Source: Moritella sp. 24 (GTDB taxonomy: Bacteria > Pseudomonadota > Gammaproteobacteria > Enterobacterales > Moritellaceae). Taken from it: DNA of 64,000 nucleotides. Under the pieces are notes generated by a model, which worked only from the letters and a program-made list of their open reading frames with translations, was not told the origin of the DNA and ran no database searches. The translations under genes were made by a program, and so were the position numbers. Location: the NCBI RefSeq assembly GCF_018219155.1, contig NZ_CP056123.1:186001-250000 (forward strand), given 5' to 3'. The first letter of the stretch is position 1. Each line of letters begins with the position of its first letter. Shown here one piece after another: positions 18,867-29,190 of the stretch.

Positions 18867-20216
18867 TTAGCTCATCGGTATAGTAATAGCGATTTGCAAA
18901 CCCTGTACTTCTCTATTACTTGCTACTATTACACCATGATGTTGGCGAATTGCATTTTCAGTAATCGCTAGCCCTAATCCCGCACCACCTGATTCTCTGT
19001 CTCGCGCTTGTGATACACGATAAAAAGGTTTAAATATTTGTTCAATCTCATCTTCCGGAACACCTGGTCCATCATCTGTGATGACAAATGTAATCTTATC
19101 CATATCGCTGATTACGGCAAGGTTAACCTGATTACTTGCATAGCGTAATGCGTTGCGAATAACATTTTCAATTGCACTACCAAACAGTGCAGGAAAACCT
19201 TTAATATTCAAATCTGGAATAGCTTGATGACTAAAGTTTTTTTCTAATTGCTCAGCTTCAAAAATCGCATCATCACAAATCGGCTGTAATAGAGAATCAA
19301 GATTAAAAGATTCTTTAGTTGTCGCATTTAATTGTGTTTTAGATAAATTTAACAGCGCGGCGATCATTTCTTCTAAGCGCTCTGATTCATTATCAATACG
19401 AACGATCTCTTTGGTTTCCCCATAGCGACGTTTTGATAATGCCACTGACATTTTTAAACGTGTTAAAGGCGACCTTAACTCATGAGATATATCACTTAAT
19501 AGACGATGCTGTAGCGAAATATGCTCACGAATAGAAAACATCATTGTTCGTAAACTCCGCGCCAATTCACCGATCTCATCTTGTCTTTCTGTCGCAGGAA
19601 CAACGGCATCTAAATTACCATCTGTAATATCTGATGCGGTTTTTTGTAAATTTTGCAGTGGCTTAGAAATATGCCATGCCAATGATGCACATAGTGGCAT
19701 GCTGACAAACATAGTAATAAATAATAATAAAAACGGCCTGTCTAAGACGTTAATTAACCAAATGTTATGTTCTGCGGGTAATTGCTGCGCAGCATAAAAC
19801 TGAAATGGTTCTCCTCGTAAATTGACTGGTATTGGCCCTGTCATTAACCAATTTTTATATTGTTTTACTTTTGGAGACAATGATTCTTCGCTTTGTAAGA
19901 TAAAGCGACGAATAGCTTTAGACGCTTTTGTACTTGAGATTATCTCTCCGTTAGCGCGCACCAAATAAAAATGTTTTGTTTGTGCTTCTTTAGGGGTTAT
20001 CAACACCTGTAATGGAATATTAGGATAGCGTTCCGCAGAGGTCGCAATATTATGGGCAATACTGTTTAAGATATTGACGGAACGTGGGTCTAGTTGTTTC
20101 ATTATTCGGCTGTCGAGCGTTGGTAAGGCTATCACCACCGCAACAACGAGTAATAACATACACCAAAACCAGACGAAAATTTTAACGAACAGATGACTTA
20201 ATTTACTACTAAGCAC
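18867..20216 (-). CDS. cpxA: Envelope-stress sensor histidine kinase CpxA
   Basis: Inner-membrane sensor of envelope protein stress that phosphorylates CpxR. The 449 residues have a first membrane helix (10-33), a periplasmic domain (about 34-160), a second helix (161-181), a HAMP domain (182-235), the H-box SDISHELRSPLTRL with phosphorylated His245, N-box NVIRNALRYA (Asn355), G1 DDGPGVP, F-box FKPFYR and G2 GGAGLGLAI. It follows cpxR by 46 bases on the same strand, as in the usual cpxRA operon. Confidence 0.93.
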   Translation of the reverse strand: MLSSKLSHLFVKIFVWFWCMLLLVVAVVIALPTLDSRIMKQLDPRSVNILNSIAHNIATSAERYPNIPLQVLITPKEAQTKHFYLVRANGEIISSTKASKAIRRFILQSEESLSPKVKQYKNWLMTGPIPVNLRGEPFQFYAAQQLPAEHNIWLINVLDRPFLLLFITMFVSMPLCASLAWHISKPLQNLQKTASDITDGNLDAVVPATERQDEIGELARSLRTMMFSIREHISLQHRLLSDISHELRSPLTRLKMSVALSKRRYGETKEIVRIDNESERLEEMIAALLNLSKTQLNATTKESFNLDSLLQPICDDAIFEAEQLEKNFSHQAIPDLNIKGFPALFGSAIENVIRNALRYASNQVNLAVISDMDKITFVITDDGPGVPEDEIEQIFKPFYRVSQARDRESGGAGLGLAITENAIRQHHGVIVASNREVQGLQIAITIPMS

Positions 20217-20262
20217 GTGTTAATAACCTCATTTTACGAATAATAAGAAAGTGAAAAATGGA

Positions 20263-20949
20263 TTAAGTATCTAACCACATATATCCACGACCACGTAGTG
20301 TGCGAATTCGCATTTTTTCATCTTTTCTTTCTGGTAGCTTCTTACGTAAATTACTTAAATGCATATCAATACTGCGGTCGAACGGCGTCAATTTTTTACC
20401 TAGAACCTGTTCACTCAAATCTGCTTTGGTTAATATAATACCTGGCGATGAAATCAGCGCTTCTAGCAACATAAGTTCGGTACTGGTTAAATCAAGAAGA
20501 AGGCTTTGACACCATGCTTCTTGGGTTCTACTGTTTATTTCAATATCTAAGTGTGTCAGTAGTTCTGTGTTTTTAGTCGATACAGCAGGCTCAATACGGC
20601 GTAATACAGCTTTAATTCTCGCGAGTAATTCACGGTCACTAAATGGTTTAGGCAAATAATCATCTGCACCCATTTCTAGACCGAGTACACGATCAATTTC
20701 ATCGCCTTTTGCTGTTAGCATTAACACTGGCGTACTGTTATCAACTCTGAGCTTTTTAAGTACTTCAAAGCCATTTAATTTTGGCATCATGACATCTAAT
20801 AGGACCATATCGTATTGATTGTTTCTGATTGCGGCTAAACCAGCTTCACCGTCATGTACCATATCTACATCGAAATCTTCGAGACTCAAAAACTCTGCGA
20901 GTAATTCGGCCAACTCTTTATCGTCATCAATTAATAATAATTTAGTCAT
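20263..20949 (-). CDS. cpxR: Envelope-stress response regulator CpxR
   Basis: OmpR-family transcription factor phosphorylated by CpxA. The 228 residues comprise a receiver domain (1-120) with Asp9/Asp10, phospho-acceptor Asp52 and Lys101, and a winged-helix DNA-binding domain (about 130-226) ending in DRSIDMHLSNLRKKLP and IRTLRGRGYMW. A perfect tandem CpxR box lies 68-82 bases upstream, which points to autoregulation. The divergent neighbour is fieF. cpxP, often between the two, is not present. Confidence 0.95.
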   Translation of the reverse strand: MTKLLLIDDDKELAELLAEFLSLEDFDVDMVHDGEAGLAAIRNNQYDMVLLDVMMPKLNGFEVLKKLRVDNSTPVLMLTAKGDEIDRVLGLEMGADDYLPKPFSDRELLARIKAVLRRIEPAVSTKNTELLTHLDIEINSRTQEAWCQSLLLDLTSTELMLLEALISSPGIILTKADLSEQVLGKKLTPFDRSIDMHLSNLRKKLPERKDEKMRIRTLRGRGYMWLDT

Positions 20950-21403
20950 ATTAGGTACTCTGTTAATTGTTATTATCGTATTAGGATACTGGGTTAAGCA
21001 GTAAATAATTTGAAGATTTACCTTGTTTTACATTTTCTGCTTATTAACTTCAACTTATACCCCTTAGTTCAATTCGTTTAACTAAGGTTATGCAATATAA
21101 TAGAATATATTGGCTATGATAAATAAAAGATAGCGATCATATTTCGTCATTTATCTGTTTATAAGTAAATGATAATACGGAATGAATATAATGATAATAT
21201 AACAGTATTAAGCTTAGTGTTTATGGCTGTTTACATAGTTTTAATCTCTAATGTAAAAATATAATCCACGTCTATAAGAGCTGTAATACCCAAAGAACAA
21301 CAGAATCTATTTATCGTGTTAATTTTCGTTAAATTACACATGATAGATATAGATAACTACACGTTGTTTTTCTACATCGCCTGTTTATAATAAACTTAAG
21401 ATA
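20950..21403. other. Divergent intergenic region cpxR-fieF
   Basis: 454 AT-rich bases without a supported gene. They hold the CpxR box (21017-21031), an 8-bp inverted repeat (CCTTAGTT at 21062-21069, AACTAAGG at 21080-21087) and a weaker CpxR-like site TTTAC-N5-TTTAA at 21230-21244. No reading frame resembling CpxP is seen on either strand. Confidence 0.7.
21017..21031 (-). promoter_or_regulatory. CpxR binding site upstream of cpxR
   Basis: On the minus strand this reads GTAAA-N5-GTAAA, an exact match to the CpxR tandem consensus, oriented with cpxR. A further single GTAAA half-site lies on the + strand at 21001-21005. This supports positive autoregulation of cpxRA under envelope stress. Confidence 0.8.
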
Positions 21404-22330
21404 ATGCAAAAGGTAACCTTAGTGATAGATTCCGATCATGAACAATTAGTTAAACGAGCCAGTTATGCTTCAGTTGCGACAGCTGTCATTTTATTATGCA
21501 GTAAATTATTCGTTTGGTTTGCAACTGGATCATCATCGATATTGGCATCATTAACTGATTCATTTCTAGATATTGGTGCATCTATTATCAATTTATTTGC
21601 TATTAGATATGCTTTAGAGCCAGCGGATGATTCACACCGTTTTGGCCACGGTAAAGCAGAATCTTTGGCTGGGTTGGTTCAGTCGGCGTTAATTGTTGGC
21701 TCATCTATCCTGCTAATGTTACATGGTATTAGCGCATTATTAGAGCCAGAACCAATTGTGCGTTCAGAGCTCGGTATCGCAGTCTCTATTTTTGCACTCT
21801 TGGTTACTTTTATTTTAATTCGCTATCAAACATATGTCGTGAGCAAAACGGGTAGTGTTGCTATTAAAGCAGACTCATTACATTATAAGTCAGATTTATG
21901 GCTTAATGCTGCAGTGCTTATTGCTCTGACTTTATCTGCTTATGGGTTTTATTGGGTTGATGGATTAGCGACAATATTGATATCCTGCTACATATTATAC
22001 AGTGCGTATGAAATTGGTATGGAATCGATTCAGACATTACTGGATCATGAGTTACCGGCAGAAGATATCGATAAAATAATAACGCTTGTGACGAATACCG
22101 ACAATGTATTAGGGTTGCATGAGTTAAGAACACGGCAATCAGGTTATATGCGTTTTATTCAATTGCATATAGAACTGGATGATCATCTAACTTTATTTCA
22201 AGCTCATGCTATTGCCGACAGTGTTGAAACTAATTTACTCCGTGAATTTGCAAATACGGAAGTGCTTATTCACCAAGACCCAATCTCAATTGTAAAGACT
22301 AAAAATGACGAATATAAACGTGAAATCTGA
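21404..22330 (+). CDS. fieF: Cation diffusion facilitator FieF/YiiP (Zn/Fe efflux)
   Basis: Proton-driven exporter of divalent cations (Zn2+, Fe2+) in the inner membrane. The protein has six hydrophobic segments and a C-terminal cytoplasmic domain. Metal-site motifs are LTDSFLD (DxxxD) and LHYKSD (HxxxD); HRFGHGKAES and LRTRQSGYMRFIQLH are also family blocks, as is the closing VLIHQDP. The start is uncertain. A GTG at 21422 has AAGGT 8 bases upstream and gives an N-terminus of E. coli length, so it is probably the true start. cysE follows at once, its probable start 19 bases after this stop. Confidence 0.92.
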   Translation: MQKVTLVIDSDHEQLVKRASYASVATAVILLCSKLFVWFATGSSSILASLTDSFLDIGASIINLFAIRYALEPADDSHRFGHGKAESLAGLVQSALIVGSSILLMLHGISALLEPEPIVRSELGIAVSIFALLVTFILIRYQTYVVSKTGSVAIKADSLHYKSDLWLNAAVLIALTLSAYGFYWVDGLATILISCYILYSAYEIGMESIQTLLDHELPAEDIDKIITLVTNTDNVLGLHELRTRQSGYMRFIQLHIELDDHLTLFQAHAIADSVETNLLREFANTEVLIHQDPISIVKTKNDEYKREI

Positions 22331-22349
22331 ATGTTGTAAAGGAATGAAC

Positions 22350-23129
22350 ATGGAAGACAAACTCTCAATGTCTTGGCTTAGGATTAGGGATGAAGCTAAA
22401 TTATTAGTCGAGCAAGAACCAATGCTAGCTAGTTTTTTTCATTCAACGATATTAAATCACGACAGTTTAAAGTGCTCATTGAGTTTTCAATTAGCGAATA
22501 AGCTTGATAGTGCGACAATGCCTGCGATCTTATTACGAGAAGTGATTGAAGAAGCGTTAAAATCCGAACCTTCAATTTTACATACTGTAGCTGCCGATTT
22601 ATGTGCTGTACAAGAGCGAGATCCTGCTGTTGAATATTTTTCGACACCATTATTGTATCTAAAAGGTTTTCTCGCATTACAGTCGTATCGAATTGCACAC
22701 TGGCTGTGGAATCAAAAACGTGAAGCATTAGCAATTTATTTACAAAATCAAATATCGGTCGTGTTTTCTGTAGATATTCACCCTGCGGCAAGAATTGGTC
22801 AAGGCATTATGCTTGATCATGCAACGGGCATCGTCATTGGCGAAACGGCTGTTATAGAAGATGATGTTTCTATTTTACAAAGTGTTACGTTAGGTGGTAC
22901 GGGTAAAGAAGGCGGTGATCGTCATCCAAAAATTAGAGCGGGTGTGATGATTGGTGCTGGTGCTAAAGTACTCGGTAATATCGAAGTTGGTAAAGGTGCA
23001 AAAGTCGGAGCGGGTAGTGTTGTGCTCGATCCAGTACCTCCACATACGACAGTTGCGGGAGTTCCTGCTAAAGTTGTTGGAAGGCCGGATTCTGAGATGC
23101 CTTCACTAGCGATGAATCAAACAATTTGA
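22350..23129 (+). CDS. cysE: Serine O-acetyltransferase CysE
   Basis: Transfers acetyl from acetyl-CoA to L-serine, the first step of cysteine synthesis; in known CysE proteins it is feedback-inhibited by cysteine. The ATG at 22350 has AAAGGA 7 bases upstream and gives 259 residues (273 in E. coli). An N-terminal helical domain (1-135) with EPMLASFFHSTILNH and DPAVEYFSTPLLYLKGF is followed by a left-handed beta-helix of hexapeptide repeats: DIHPAARIGQGIMLDHATGIVIGE (catalytic His in LDHATG), ILQSVTLGGTGK, and DRHPKIRAGVMIGAGAK. The open frame extends back to 22305, overlapping fieF, but that start lacks support. Confidence 0.95.
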   Translation: MEDKLSMSWLRIRDEAKLLVEQEPMLASFFHSTILNHDSLKCSLSFQLANKLDSATMPAILLREVIEEALKSEPSILHTVAADLCAVQERDPAVEYFSTPLLYLKGFLALQSYRIAHWLWNQKREALAIYLQNQISVVFSVDIHPAARIGQGIMLDHATGIVIGETAVIEDDVSILQSVTLGGTGKEGGDRHPKIRAGVMIGAGAKVLGNIEVGKGAKVGAGSVVLDPVPPHTTVAGVPAKVVGRPDSEMPSLAMNQTI

Positions 23130-23289
23130 TGTATAAATGTCAGTGCTCACAAACAAAAAGTTAATTCTGCCTGAGCGCATCATAAATTGACTAATAAGAC
23201 TTGTTGTGGATTGACTAGCGTTGTATTCTTCTAGCTAAGGGATAAGCCCTCTCAGCACGATATTGAATTTTTAAATTATGGGTGAAAAA

Positions 23290-23517
23290 ATGAATTTTGA
23301 CGTATTAGATAAATTAGAAAGTAAAGTTCAAACAGCAGTTGATACCATTTCCCTTTTACAAATGGAATTAGAAGAGCTAAAAGAAGAAAACAACCAACTA
23401 TTAGCAAACAATTCAGAACTTAAAAGCCAGCAAGATGTATGGCAAGACCGTTTACGTTCTTTGTTAGGTAGAATGGACGAAGTACAAGAACTGGAAGAGT
23501 TAGAAGAAGAAGCATAA
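23290..23517 (+). CDS. zapB: Cell division protein ZapB
   Basis: A small coiled-coil protein that stabilises the Z-ring and links ZapA to MatP in enterobacteria. From the ATG at 23290 ([10 protein letters not shown]) it has 75 residues; an ATG at 23278 would add MGEK but has no ribosome binding site. The whole chain is heptad-like helix: [30 protein letters not shown], then [17 protein letters not shown] as in E. coli ZapB. The acidic Glu-rich tail is slightly longer. It converges with rraA over a shared terminator; zapB and rraA are also neighbours in E. coli. Confidence 0.93.
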   Translation: MNFDVLDKLESKVQTAVDTISLLQMELEELKEENNQLLANNSELKSQQDVWQDRLRSLLGRMDEVQELEELEEEA

Positions 23518-23521
23518 TTTG

Positions 23522-23560
23522 ATACAGAGGTATGATTAATTTATACCTCTGTTTCTTGTT
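23522..23560. terminator. Terminator between zapB and rraA
   Basis: ACAGAGGTAT (23524-23533) pairs with ATACCTCTGT (23543-23552) around a 9-base loop, and a T-rich stretch follows on the + strand. Confidence 0.8.
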
Positions 23561-23568
23561 TTGTTGGT

Positions 23569-24054
23569 TTATTCAATATCTAGCGCGTCTGCAGATAGAA
23601 TAATACCAGTGCTATCAGCATAAACATGATCGTCTGGCAAGAATGTGACACCGCCGAAATTAACCGCTACATCTAACTCTCCCGCTCTATTATCGTCGGC
23701 ACCGACTGGAATAGAAGCAAGGCTTTGAATACCGATATTTATATTATCCAACTGATCTACTTCTCTAATACTACCGTATACAATAATACCTTCCCATTCA
23801 TTCTCGAATGCCAGTTGGGCGATATCAGAATCAATCAATGCTCTTCTTAATGAACCACCACCATCGATCAGTAGAACTCTGCCTAGTCCGGCTTGTTGAA
23901 CTGTTTCAGTAATCAGTCCTAAACTTTCGAAGCATTTAATTGTAGTTATTTGACCACCGAATGATGACTTTCCACCGAAATTCATAAACATCGGTTCAAC
24001 AACATCAATCATATCAGCATAAATGTCGCATAGTTCAGAAGTATTGTATTCCAT
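23569..24054 (-). CDS. rraA: Ribonuclease E activity regulator RraA
   Basis: Binds RNase E and the degradosome and inhibits RNA processing. The chosen ATG at 24054 gives 161 residues, the E. coli length, starting [22 protein letters not shown] lies about 6 bases upstream. A GTG three codons earlier is the only longer alternative. Family blocks visible are [19 protein letters not shown] (about 25-43), [38 protein letters not shown] and VNFGGVTF. The trimeric ring protein resembles methyltransferases but is not an enzyme. Confidence 0.96.
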   Translation of the reverse strand: MEYNTSELCDIYADMIDVVEPMFMNFGGKSSFGGQITTIKCFESLGLITETVQQAGLGRVLLIDGGGSLRRALIDSDIAQLAFENEWEGIIVYGSIREVDQLDNINIGIQSLASIPVGADDNRAGELDVAVNFGGVTFLPDDHVYADSTGIILSADALDIE

Positions 24055-24263
24055 GAGCAGCACCTTTTAGTGAAGAGAATTAGGTCATTAGCAATAAATC
24101 ATAGCACTGTTAGCGTATAAATTAAGCCTTTATTATCATTAGATAAATCAAAATTTGGCTCGTAACATAAAAATCTACGTAGATGTTTAGCAAATCCCTG
24201 ATAGAACGATGTGATGGTCTATTCTTTATGATAATAGAATAGATAATCGGATAGGGGGTCGTG

Positions 24264-25127
24264 ATGACAATTATTAATGCGCTAACAATTAATGTGGAAG
24301 ATTATTTTCAAGCCCCAGCATTTCAACGTAGCATCAAAGAAAGTGATTGGGGTTTGCTTTCTCCTCGTATTGAATATGCAGTAGATAAGTTATTATTGTT
24401 ATTAAGTGATCATCATGTGACGGCCACATTTTTTGTTTACGGCTGGACTGTCACCCAATTTCCTTCAATGTTAAAAAAGATTGTTGAGCAAGGGCATGAA
24501 CTTGCTTATCGACACTATAATCCCCCTGAATCCCTACACTTTAATCAATATAAAATTATCGATGATATTAAGCGATATAAAGATCTACTCGCTCAAATCG
24601 GTGGCCAACGAGTCACGGGTTTCCGGTGCAGTTCTGAGTTATGCGATTTAACCTCAGATTGGTTATCGGATGAATTAATCTTAGCTGGCTATGAATACAG
24701 CTGTGAAAATCATGCAAAAAAAATGAAAGCTCCTAAAGTATTAATACCGAGTCTTGATGATAACTTTCAGCATATACATATTTCAACTCACCAAGTGTTA
24801 ACGAGACCTGTCGACATTATTAATACATACAGTATTCGAACTAGAAGATATGAATCAACACGTAAGTTAGTTAGCCGTCATATAGAAGATACGAAAACAC
24901 CTGTATTAGGTAACATATCCACTTGGTTGATGGATAATTTACAGCCGAATATTAGAGGCGACAGTTTATTAAATGAATGGCTTCATCGTTATCGAACAAA
25001 AGAAGCCCCTCTTATCTTACACCAGTTATTTTCTGAATATGGTTGGCAAAAAATTAGCGATATATATCTACATAAAATATTACAGTTAAATAGTTTTAAA
25101 AACAGGAAGGGACGCTGCGTTAGTTAA
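24264..25127 (+). CDS. Polysaccharide-deacetylase-like (NodB fold) protein with degenerate metal site
   Basis: Resembles the deacetylase subfamily found with PEP-CTERM/exopolysaccharide genes: ALTINVEDYFQAPAFQ at the N-terminus matches the NVEDYFQ motif carrying the catalytic acids, and TATFFVYGWTVTQFPSMLKKIVEQGHELA matches motif-2 context. In the family the text then reads SHxxxH, supplying two metal-binding histidines. Here it reads YRHYNPPESLH, so both ligands appear lost, and motif 3 (RAPSF) reads RCSSE. The 287-residue protein may be catalytically inactive. The ATG at 24264 with AGGGGG upstream is preferred to the GTG at 24261. It lies 15 bases before a glycosyltransferase gene. Confidence 0.8.
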   Translation: MTIINALTINVEDYFQAPAFQRSIKESDWGLLSPRIEYAVDKLLLLLSDHHVTATFFVYGWTVTQFPSMLKKIVEQGHELAYRHYNPPESLHFNQYKIIDDIKRYKDLLAQIGGQRVTGFRCSSELCDLTSDWLSDELILAGYEYSCENHAKKMKAPKVLIPSLDDNFQHIHISTHQVLTRPVDIINTYSIRTRRYESTRKLVSRHIEDTKTPVLGNISTWLMDNLQPNIRGDSLLNEWLHRYRTKEAPLILHQLFSEYGWQKISDIYLHKILQLNSFKNRKGRCVS

Positions 25128-25142
25128 CATAGGGAAATTACA

Positions 25143-26273
25143 ATGAAAATTCTACATGTAATCGAAAGTGGAGGTTTTTATGGCGCTGAAAGAGTTTTAA
25201 TTGAGCTGATACTTGGATTAAGAGTGCTTGGTCATGAAGCTGCATTACTTAGCTTTGGTTATAAAGGCCAAGGAGATAAAGAGTTTGAAGTTATTTGTCG
25301 CCAGCATGGCATAACGGTTAATGCTATTCGGTTGAAGAAAATGGAGTCTCTTGGTATTAGTCGTTACACAAAATATTTTGCAGAGAAACACGATTTTGAT
25401 GTTGTTCATTCACATGGTTATAAGTTCAATATACTATTTGGTTTAATGTCCAAACGGAATCGTTTTAAATGCTATTGTGCAACTGTGCATGGATATGTTT
25501 CAGCACCTAAATTTAGCAAGATGGCACTGTATCAATATCTAGATAAGCAATCATTAAAGAAGTTAAATAAAATCTTTCTTGTTAGCAAGAATATGGAAAG
25601 GCTATCAAGTATCCAAGAATTAGCATCTGATAAATATACTGTCATTGAGAATGGTATCGGTGGCTATACCCCTCGTTGTACTATCGAAAAGCGTTTAATG
25701 GTATTTCTTCAAAATAAAACAACAAGATTGATGGCTGTTGGCCGACTTGCAGTGGAAAAAAGTTTTGATACGCTTATAGATGCCTTACCTAAATTAATTG
25801 AGAATGATCAGAATACAGTGCTTGTTATCTTTGGAGCTGGAAGTGAAGAACATCGTTTACGTGAGAAGATAACTCAATTAGGTTTGGCTAATCATGTTTT
25901 ACTATTTGGTTTTGTTGAATCACTCGTTGGATACTTTAGCCATTTTGATGTTTTCATCATGCCTTCTATTACAGAGGGAACGCCAATTGCTTTACTTGAA
26001 GCAATGCAAGCAAGAGTGCCTTGTGTTGTTACTAATGTTGGCGGCATGCCGCATATGCTATCGCATGATAATGGAGGCTGGATTGTACCACCTAAAGATC
26101 CATCAGCCTTACAGTCAGCAATAGCTAAAAGCCTCATCCATAGCCGAAGTCAAATAAAAACAGCGTTTGCTTATGATCGTGTTATGCATGAGTTCAATTA
26201 TCTTCATATGAGTCGACAATATTTAAGTGAATATAAAAACCTACTTACACAACATCAGCAGGAACACAATTGA
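25143..26273 (+). CDS. Family 4 glycosyltransferase
   Basis: A 376-residue GT-B fold transferase. The N-terminal domain opens ILHVIESGGFYGAERVLIELI (3-23) and includes VVHSHGYKFNILFGL. The C-terminal donor-binding domain has MAVGRLAVEKSFDTLIDAL, LVIFGAGSEEHRLR, VLLFGFVE and the acidic E(x7)E region PSITEGTPIALLEAMQA, then VVTNVGGMPHML. Acceptor and donor cannot be told from the sequence; a surface or exopolysaccharide role is suggested by the preceding deacetylase-like gene. GGGAAATTACA upstream serves as ribosome binding site. Confidence 0.9.
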   Translation: MKILHVIESGGFYGAERVLIELILGLRVLGHEAALLSFGYKGQGDKEFEVICRQHGITVNAIRLKKMESLGISRYTKYFAEKHDFDVVHSHGYKFNILFGLMSKRNRFKCYCATVHGYVSAPKFSKMALYQYLDKQSLKKLNKIFLVSKNMERLSSIQELASDKYTVIENGIGGYTPRCTIEKRLMVFLQNKTTRLMAVGRLAVEKSFDTLIDALPKLIENDQNTVLVIFGAGSEEHRLREKITQLGLANHVLLFGFVESLVGYFSHFDVFIMPSITEGTPIALLEAMQARVPCVVTNVGGMPHMLSHDNGGWIVPPKDPSALQSAIAKSLIHSRSQIKTAFAYDRVMHEFNYLHMSRQYLSEYKNLLTQHQQEHN

Positions 26274-26318
26274 CCTTACCTTAACTGTAATGTTTATCAT
26301 CACATTATTTAGGTAAGG
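26274..26318 (+). repeat. 8-bp inverted repeat before the DUF411 gene
   Basis: CCTTACCT (26274-26281) and AGGTAAGG (26311-26318) pair exactly. The right arm contains the likely ribosome binding site (AAGGAA) of the following gene, so a hairpin could hide it. It could also be an operator. Confidence 0.5.
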
Positions 26319-26326
26319 AATTTCTT

Positions 26327-26776
26327 ATGACACTTTTAACTAAACTTCTCAAGCCGGCGTTAATTACTTTCACTTTAGTTGGTAGTGCTGCAATAGCAGA
26401 AGAGATGACGGTGTATAAATCTCAATACTGCGGTTGTTGTACTGAGTGGGTAGATCAAATGGAAGATGCAGGTTTTACATTGAACGTTATTAATAGTGAA
26501 TATATGAATGATGTGAAAAACCAGTATGGAGTTCCAACGAATTTGCGTTCTTGTCATACTGCTATAATTAATGGCTTTGTCGTTGAAGGGCATGTTCCCG
26601 CTGCTGATATTAAAAAGCTCCTAGCTCAAAACAAAAGAATGAAAGGTATTGCAACTCCCGGTATGCCGCAGAGTGCTCCTGGTATGGATGTCCCTGGCGC
26701 AACAGATACATATCAAGTCGTTGCGTTTAATAAAGCTGGCATGCAGTACGTTTATAATGAATATAATACGAAGTAG
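26327..26776 (+). CDS. DUF411 family exported metal-binding-like protein
   Basis: A 149-residue protein with an N-terminal signal peptide (about 1-24, ending AAIA). The mature part begins with MTVYKSQYCGCCTEWVDQM, where the cluster Cys35, Cys37, Cys38 defines the DUF411 family. VPTNLRSCHTAIINGFVVEGHVPAADIKKLL (about 66-96) is the second family block, with a Cys-His pair. Family members are often found near copper-handling genes, and metal binding is commonly proposed. Here no copper gene is adjacent. A Gly/Pro/Met-rich loop (ATPGMPQSAPGMDVPGA) lies at about 106-122. Confidence 0.87.
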   Translation: MTLLTKLLKPALITFTLVGSAAIAEEMTVYKSQYCGCCTEWVDQMEDAGFTLNVINSEYMNDVKNQYGVPTNLRSCHTAIINGFVVEGHVPAADIKKLLAQNKRMKGIATPGMPQSAPGMDVPGATDTYQVVAFNKAGMQYVYNEYNTK

Positions 26777-26857
26777 GTTGTTTTTCGTACATTAAGATGT
26801 GTTTTACTACTTTTAACTGGTTTTTTTGGGGTTTTAGTTGTTAATAGATTAAAATCC

Positions 26858-26885
26858 TTGCTTGAAGTGATTAGTTCTCTATAAT
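26858..26885 (+). promoter_or_regulatory. rRNA operon 1 promoter P1
   Basis: TTGCTT (26858-26863), 16-bp spacer, TATAAT (26880-26885), followed by the GC-rich discriminator GCGACCTC typical of stringently controlled rrn P1 promoters. The AT-rich run just upstream (about 26830-26857) could be an UP element. Confidence 0.75.
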
Positions 26886-26982
26886 GCGACCTCACTGACA
26901 CGGCAATAGCCGCTAAGTAAAGGTGTTTATCAGTATCGAAAGTTACTTATTAAACTTCCTGAAATAAAGTGCAAATATGTGC

Positions 26983-27010
26983 TTGACTTCAAAATTGGCT
27001 TGTGTAAAAT
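26983..27010 (+). promoter_or_regulatory. rRNA operon 1 promoter P2
   Basis: TTGACT (26983-26988), 16-bp spacer, TAAAAT (27005-27010). It lies 125 bases after P1, the usual P1-P2 spacing of rrn operons. Confidence 0.75.
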
Positions 27011-27046
27011 ACGCAGCCTGACTACGACGCAAAGCGTTGAGGTCAA

Positions 27047-27061
27047 TGTTCTTTAACAATT

Positions 27062-27062
<1 letters not shown>
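27047..27062 (+). promoter_or_regulatory. rrn1 leader boxA antitermination site
   Basis: TGTTCTTTAACAATTT matches the rrn boxA core (TGCTCTTTAACA) with one change. It recruits Nus factors to let polymerase read through the rRNA genes. Confidence 0.8.
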
Positions 27063-28850
<1,788 letters not shown>

Positions 28851-28880
28851 GAGAAATTAAAGACATAGTAAAATGTCAGT

Positions 28881-28957
28881 AGGACTGTAGCTCAGTTGGT
28901 TAGAGCGCGCCCCTGATAAGGGTGAGGTCGGTAGTTCAAATCTACTCAGTCCTACCA
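28881..28957 (+). tRNA. tRNA-Ile (GAT)
   Basis: 77 bases in the 16S-23S spacer of operon 1. Acceptor AGGACTG pairs with CAGTCCT, anticodon GAT at 28915-28917, TTCAAAT T-loop, CCA encoded. Confidence 0.97.
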
Positions 28958-28979
28958 ATTTTACTAGCCACAATGATGT

Positions 28980-29055
28980 GGGGCTATAGCTCAGCTGGGA
29001 GAGCGCCTGCCTTGCACGCAGGAGGTCTGCGGTTCGATCCCGCATAGCTCCACCA
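28980..29055 (+). tRNA. tRNA-Ala (TGC)
   Basis: 76 bases. Acceptor GGGGCTA pairs with TAGCTCC, anticodon TGC at 29013-29015, TTCGATC T-loop, CCA encoded. It follows tRNA-Ile by 22 bases, the classic Ile-Ala spacer pair. Confidence 0.97.
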
Positions 29056-29172
29056 CATCATGTTCTCAGGAAGAGACCAAAGTTAAATCTGCTTAGAATA
29101 GCAAGCGACTTAACTTTGGTTTTTTTAACTCTGAAATTCAGAGTTAGAGACGAAAACTATGCTTTTAGCATA

Positions 29173-29190
29173 TGCTCTTTAAAAATTTGG
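29173..29190 (+). promoter_or_regulatory. rrn1 spacer boxA
   Basis: TGCTCTTTAAAAATTTGG before 23S matches the spacer boxA seen in enteric rrn operons. The 274-base stretch 29056-29329 otherwise holds the 5' arm of the 23S processing stem (29182-29222, pairing with about 32277-32316) and a hairpin flanking GAAGAGACCAAAGTTAA. Confidence 0.7.

Noticed and set aside
21062-21087. Inverted repeat CCTTAGTT/AACTAAGG as a terminator
   Set aside because: No T run on either strand and no gene ending there, so it is kept only as a repeat within the cpxR-fieF gap.
26777-26857. Terminator for the DUF411 gene in the T-rich stretch
   Set aside because: T runs are present but I could not form a convincing stem before them.
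28857-29045. Minus-strand frame over tRNA-Ile and tRNA-Ala (and 32364-32582 over 5S and tRNA-Asp)
   Set aside because: Antisense to tRNA and rRNA genes; such frames are well-known false proteins.
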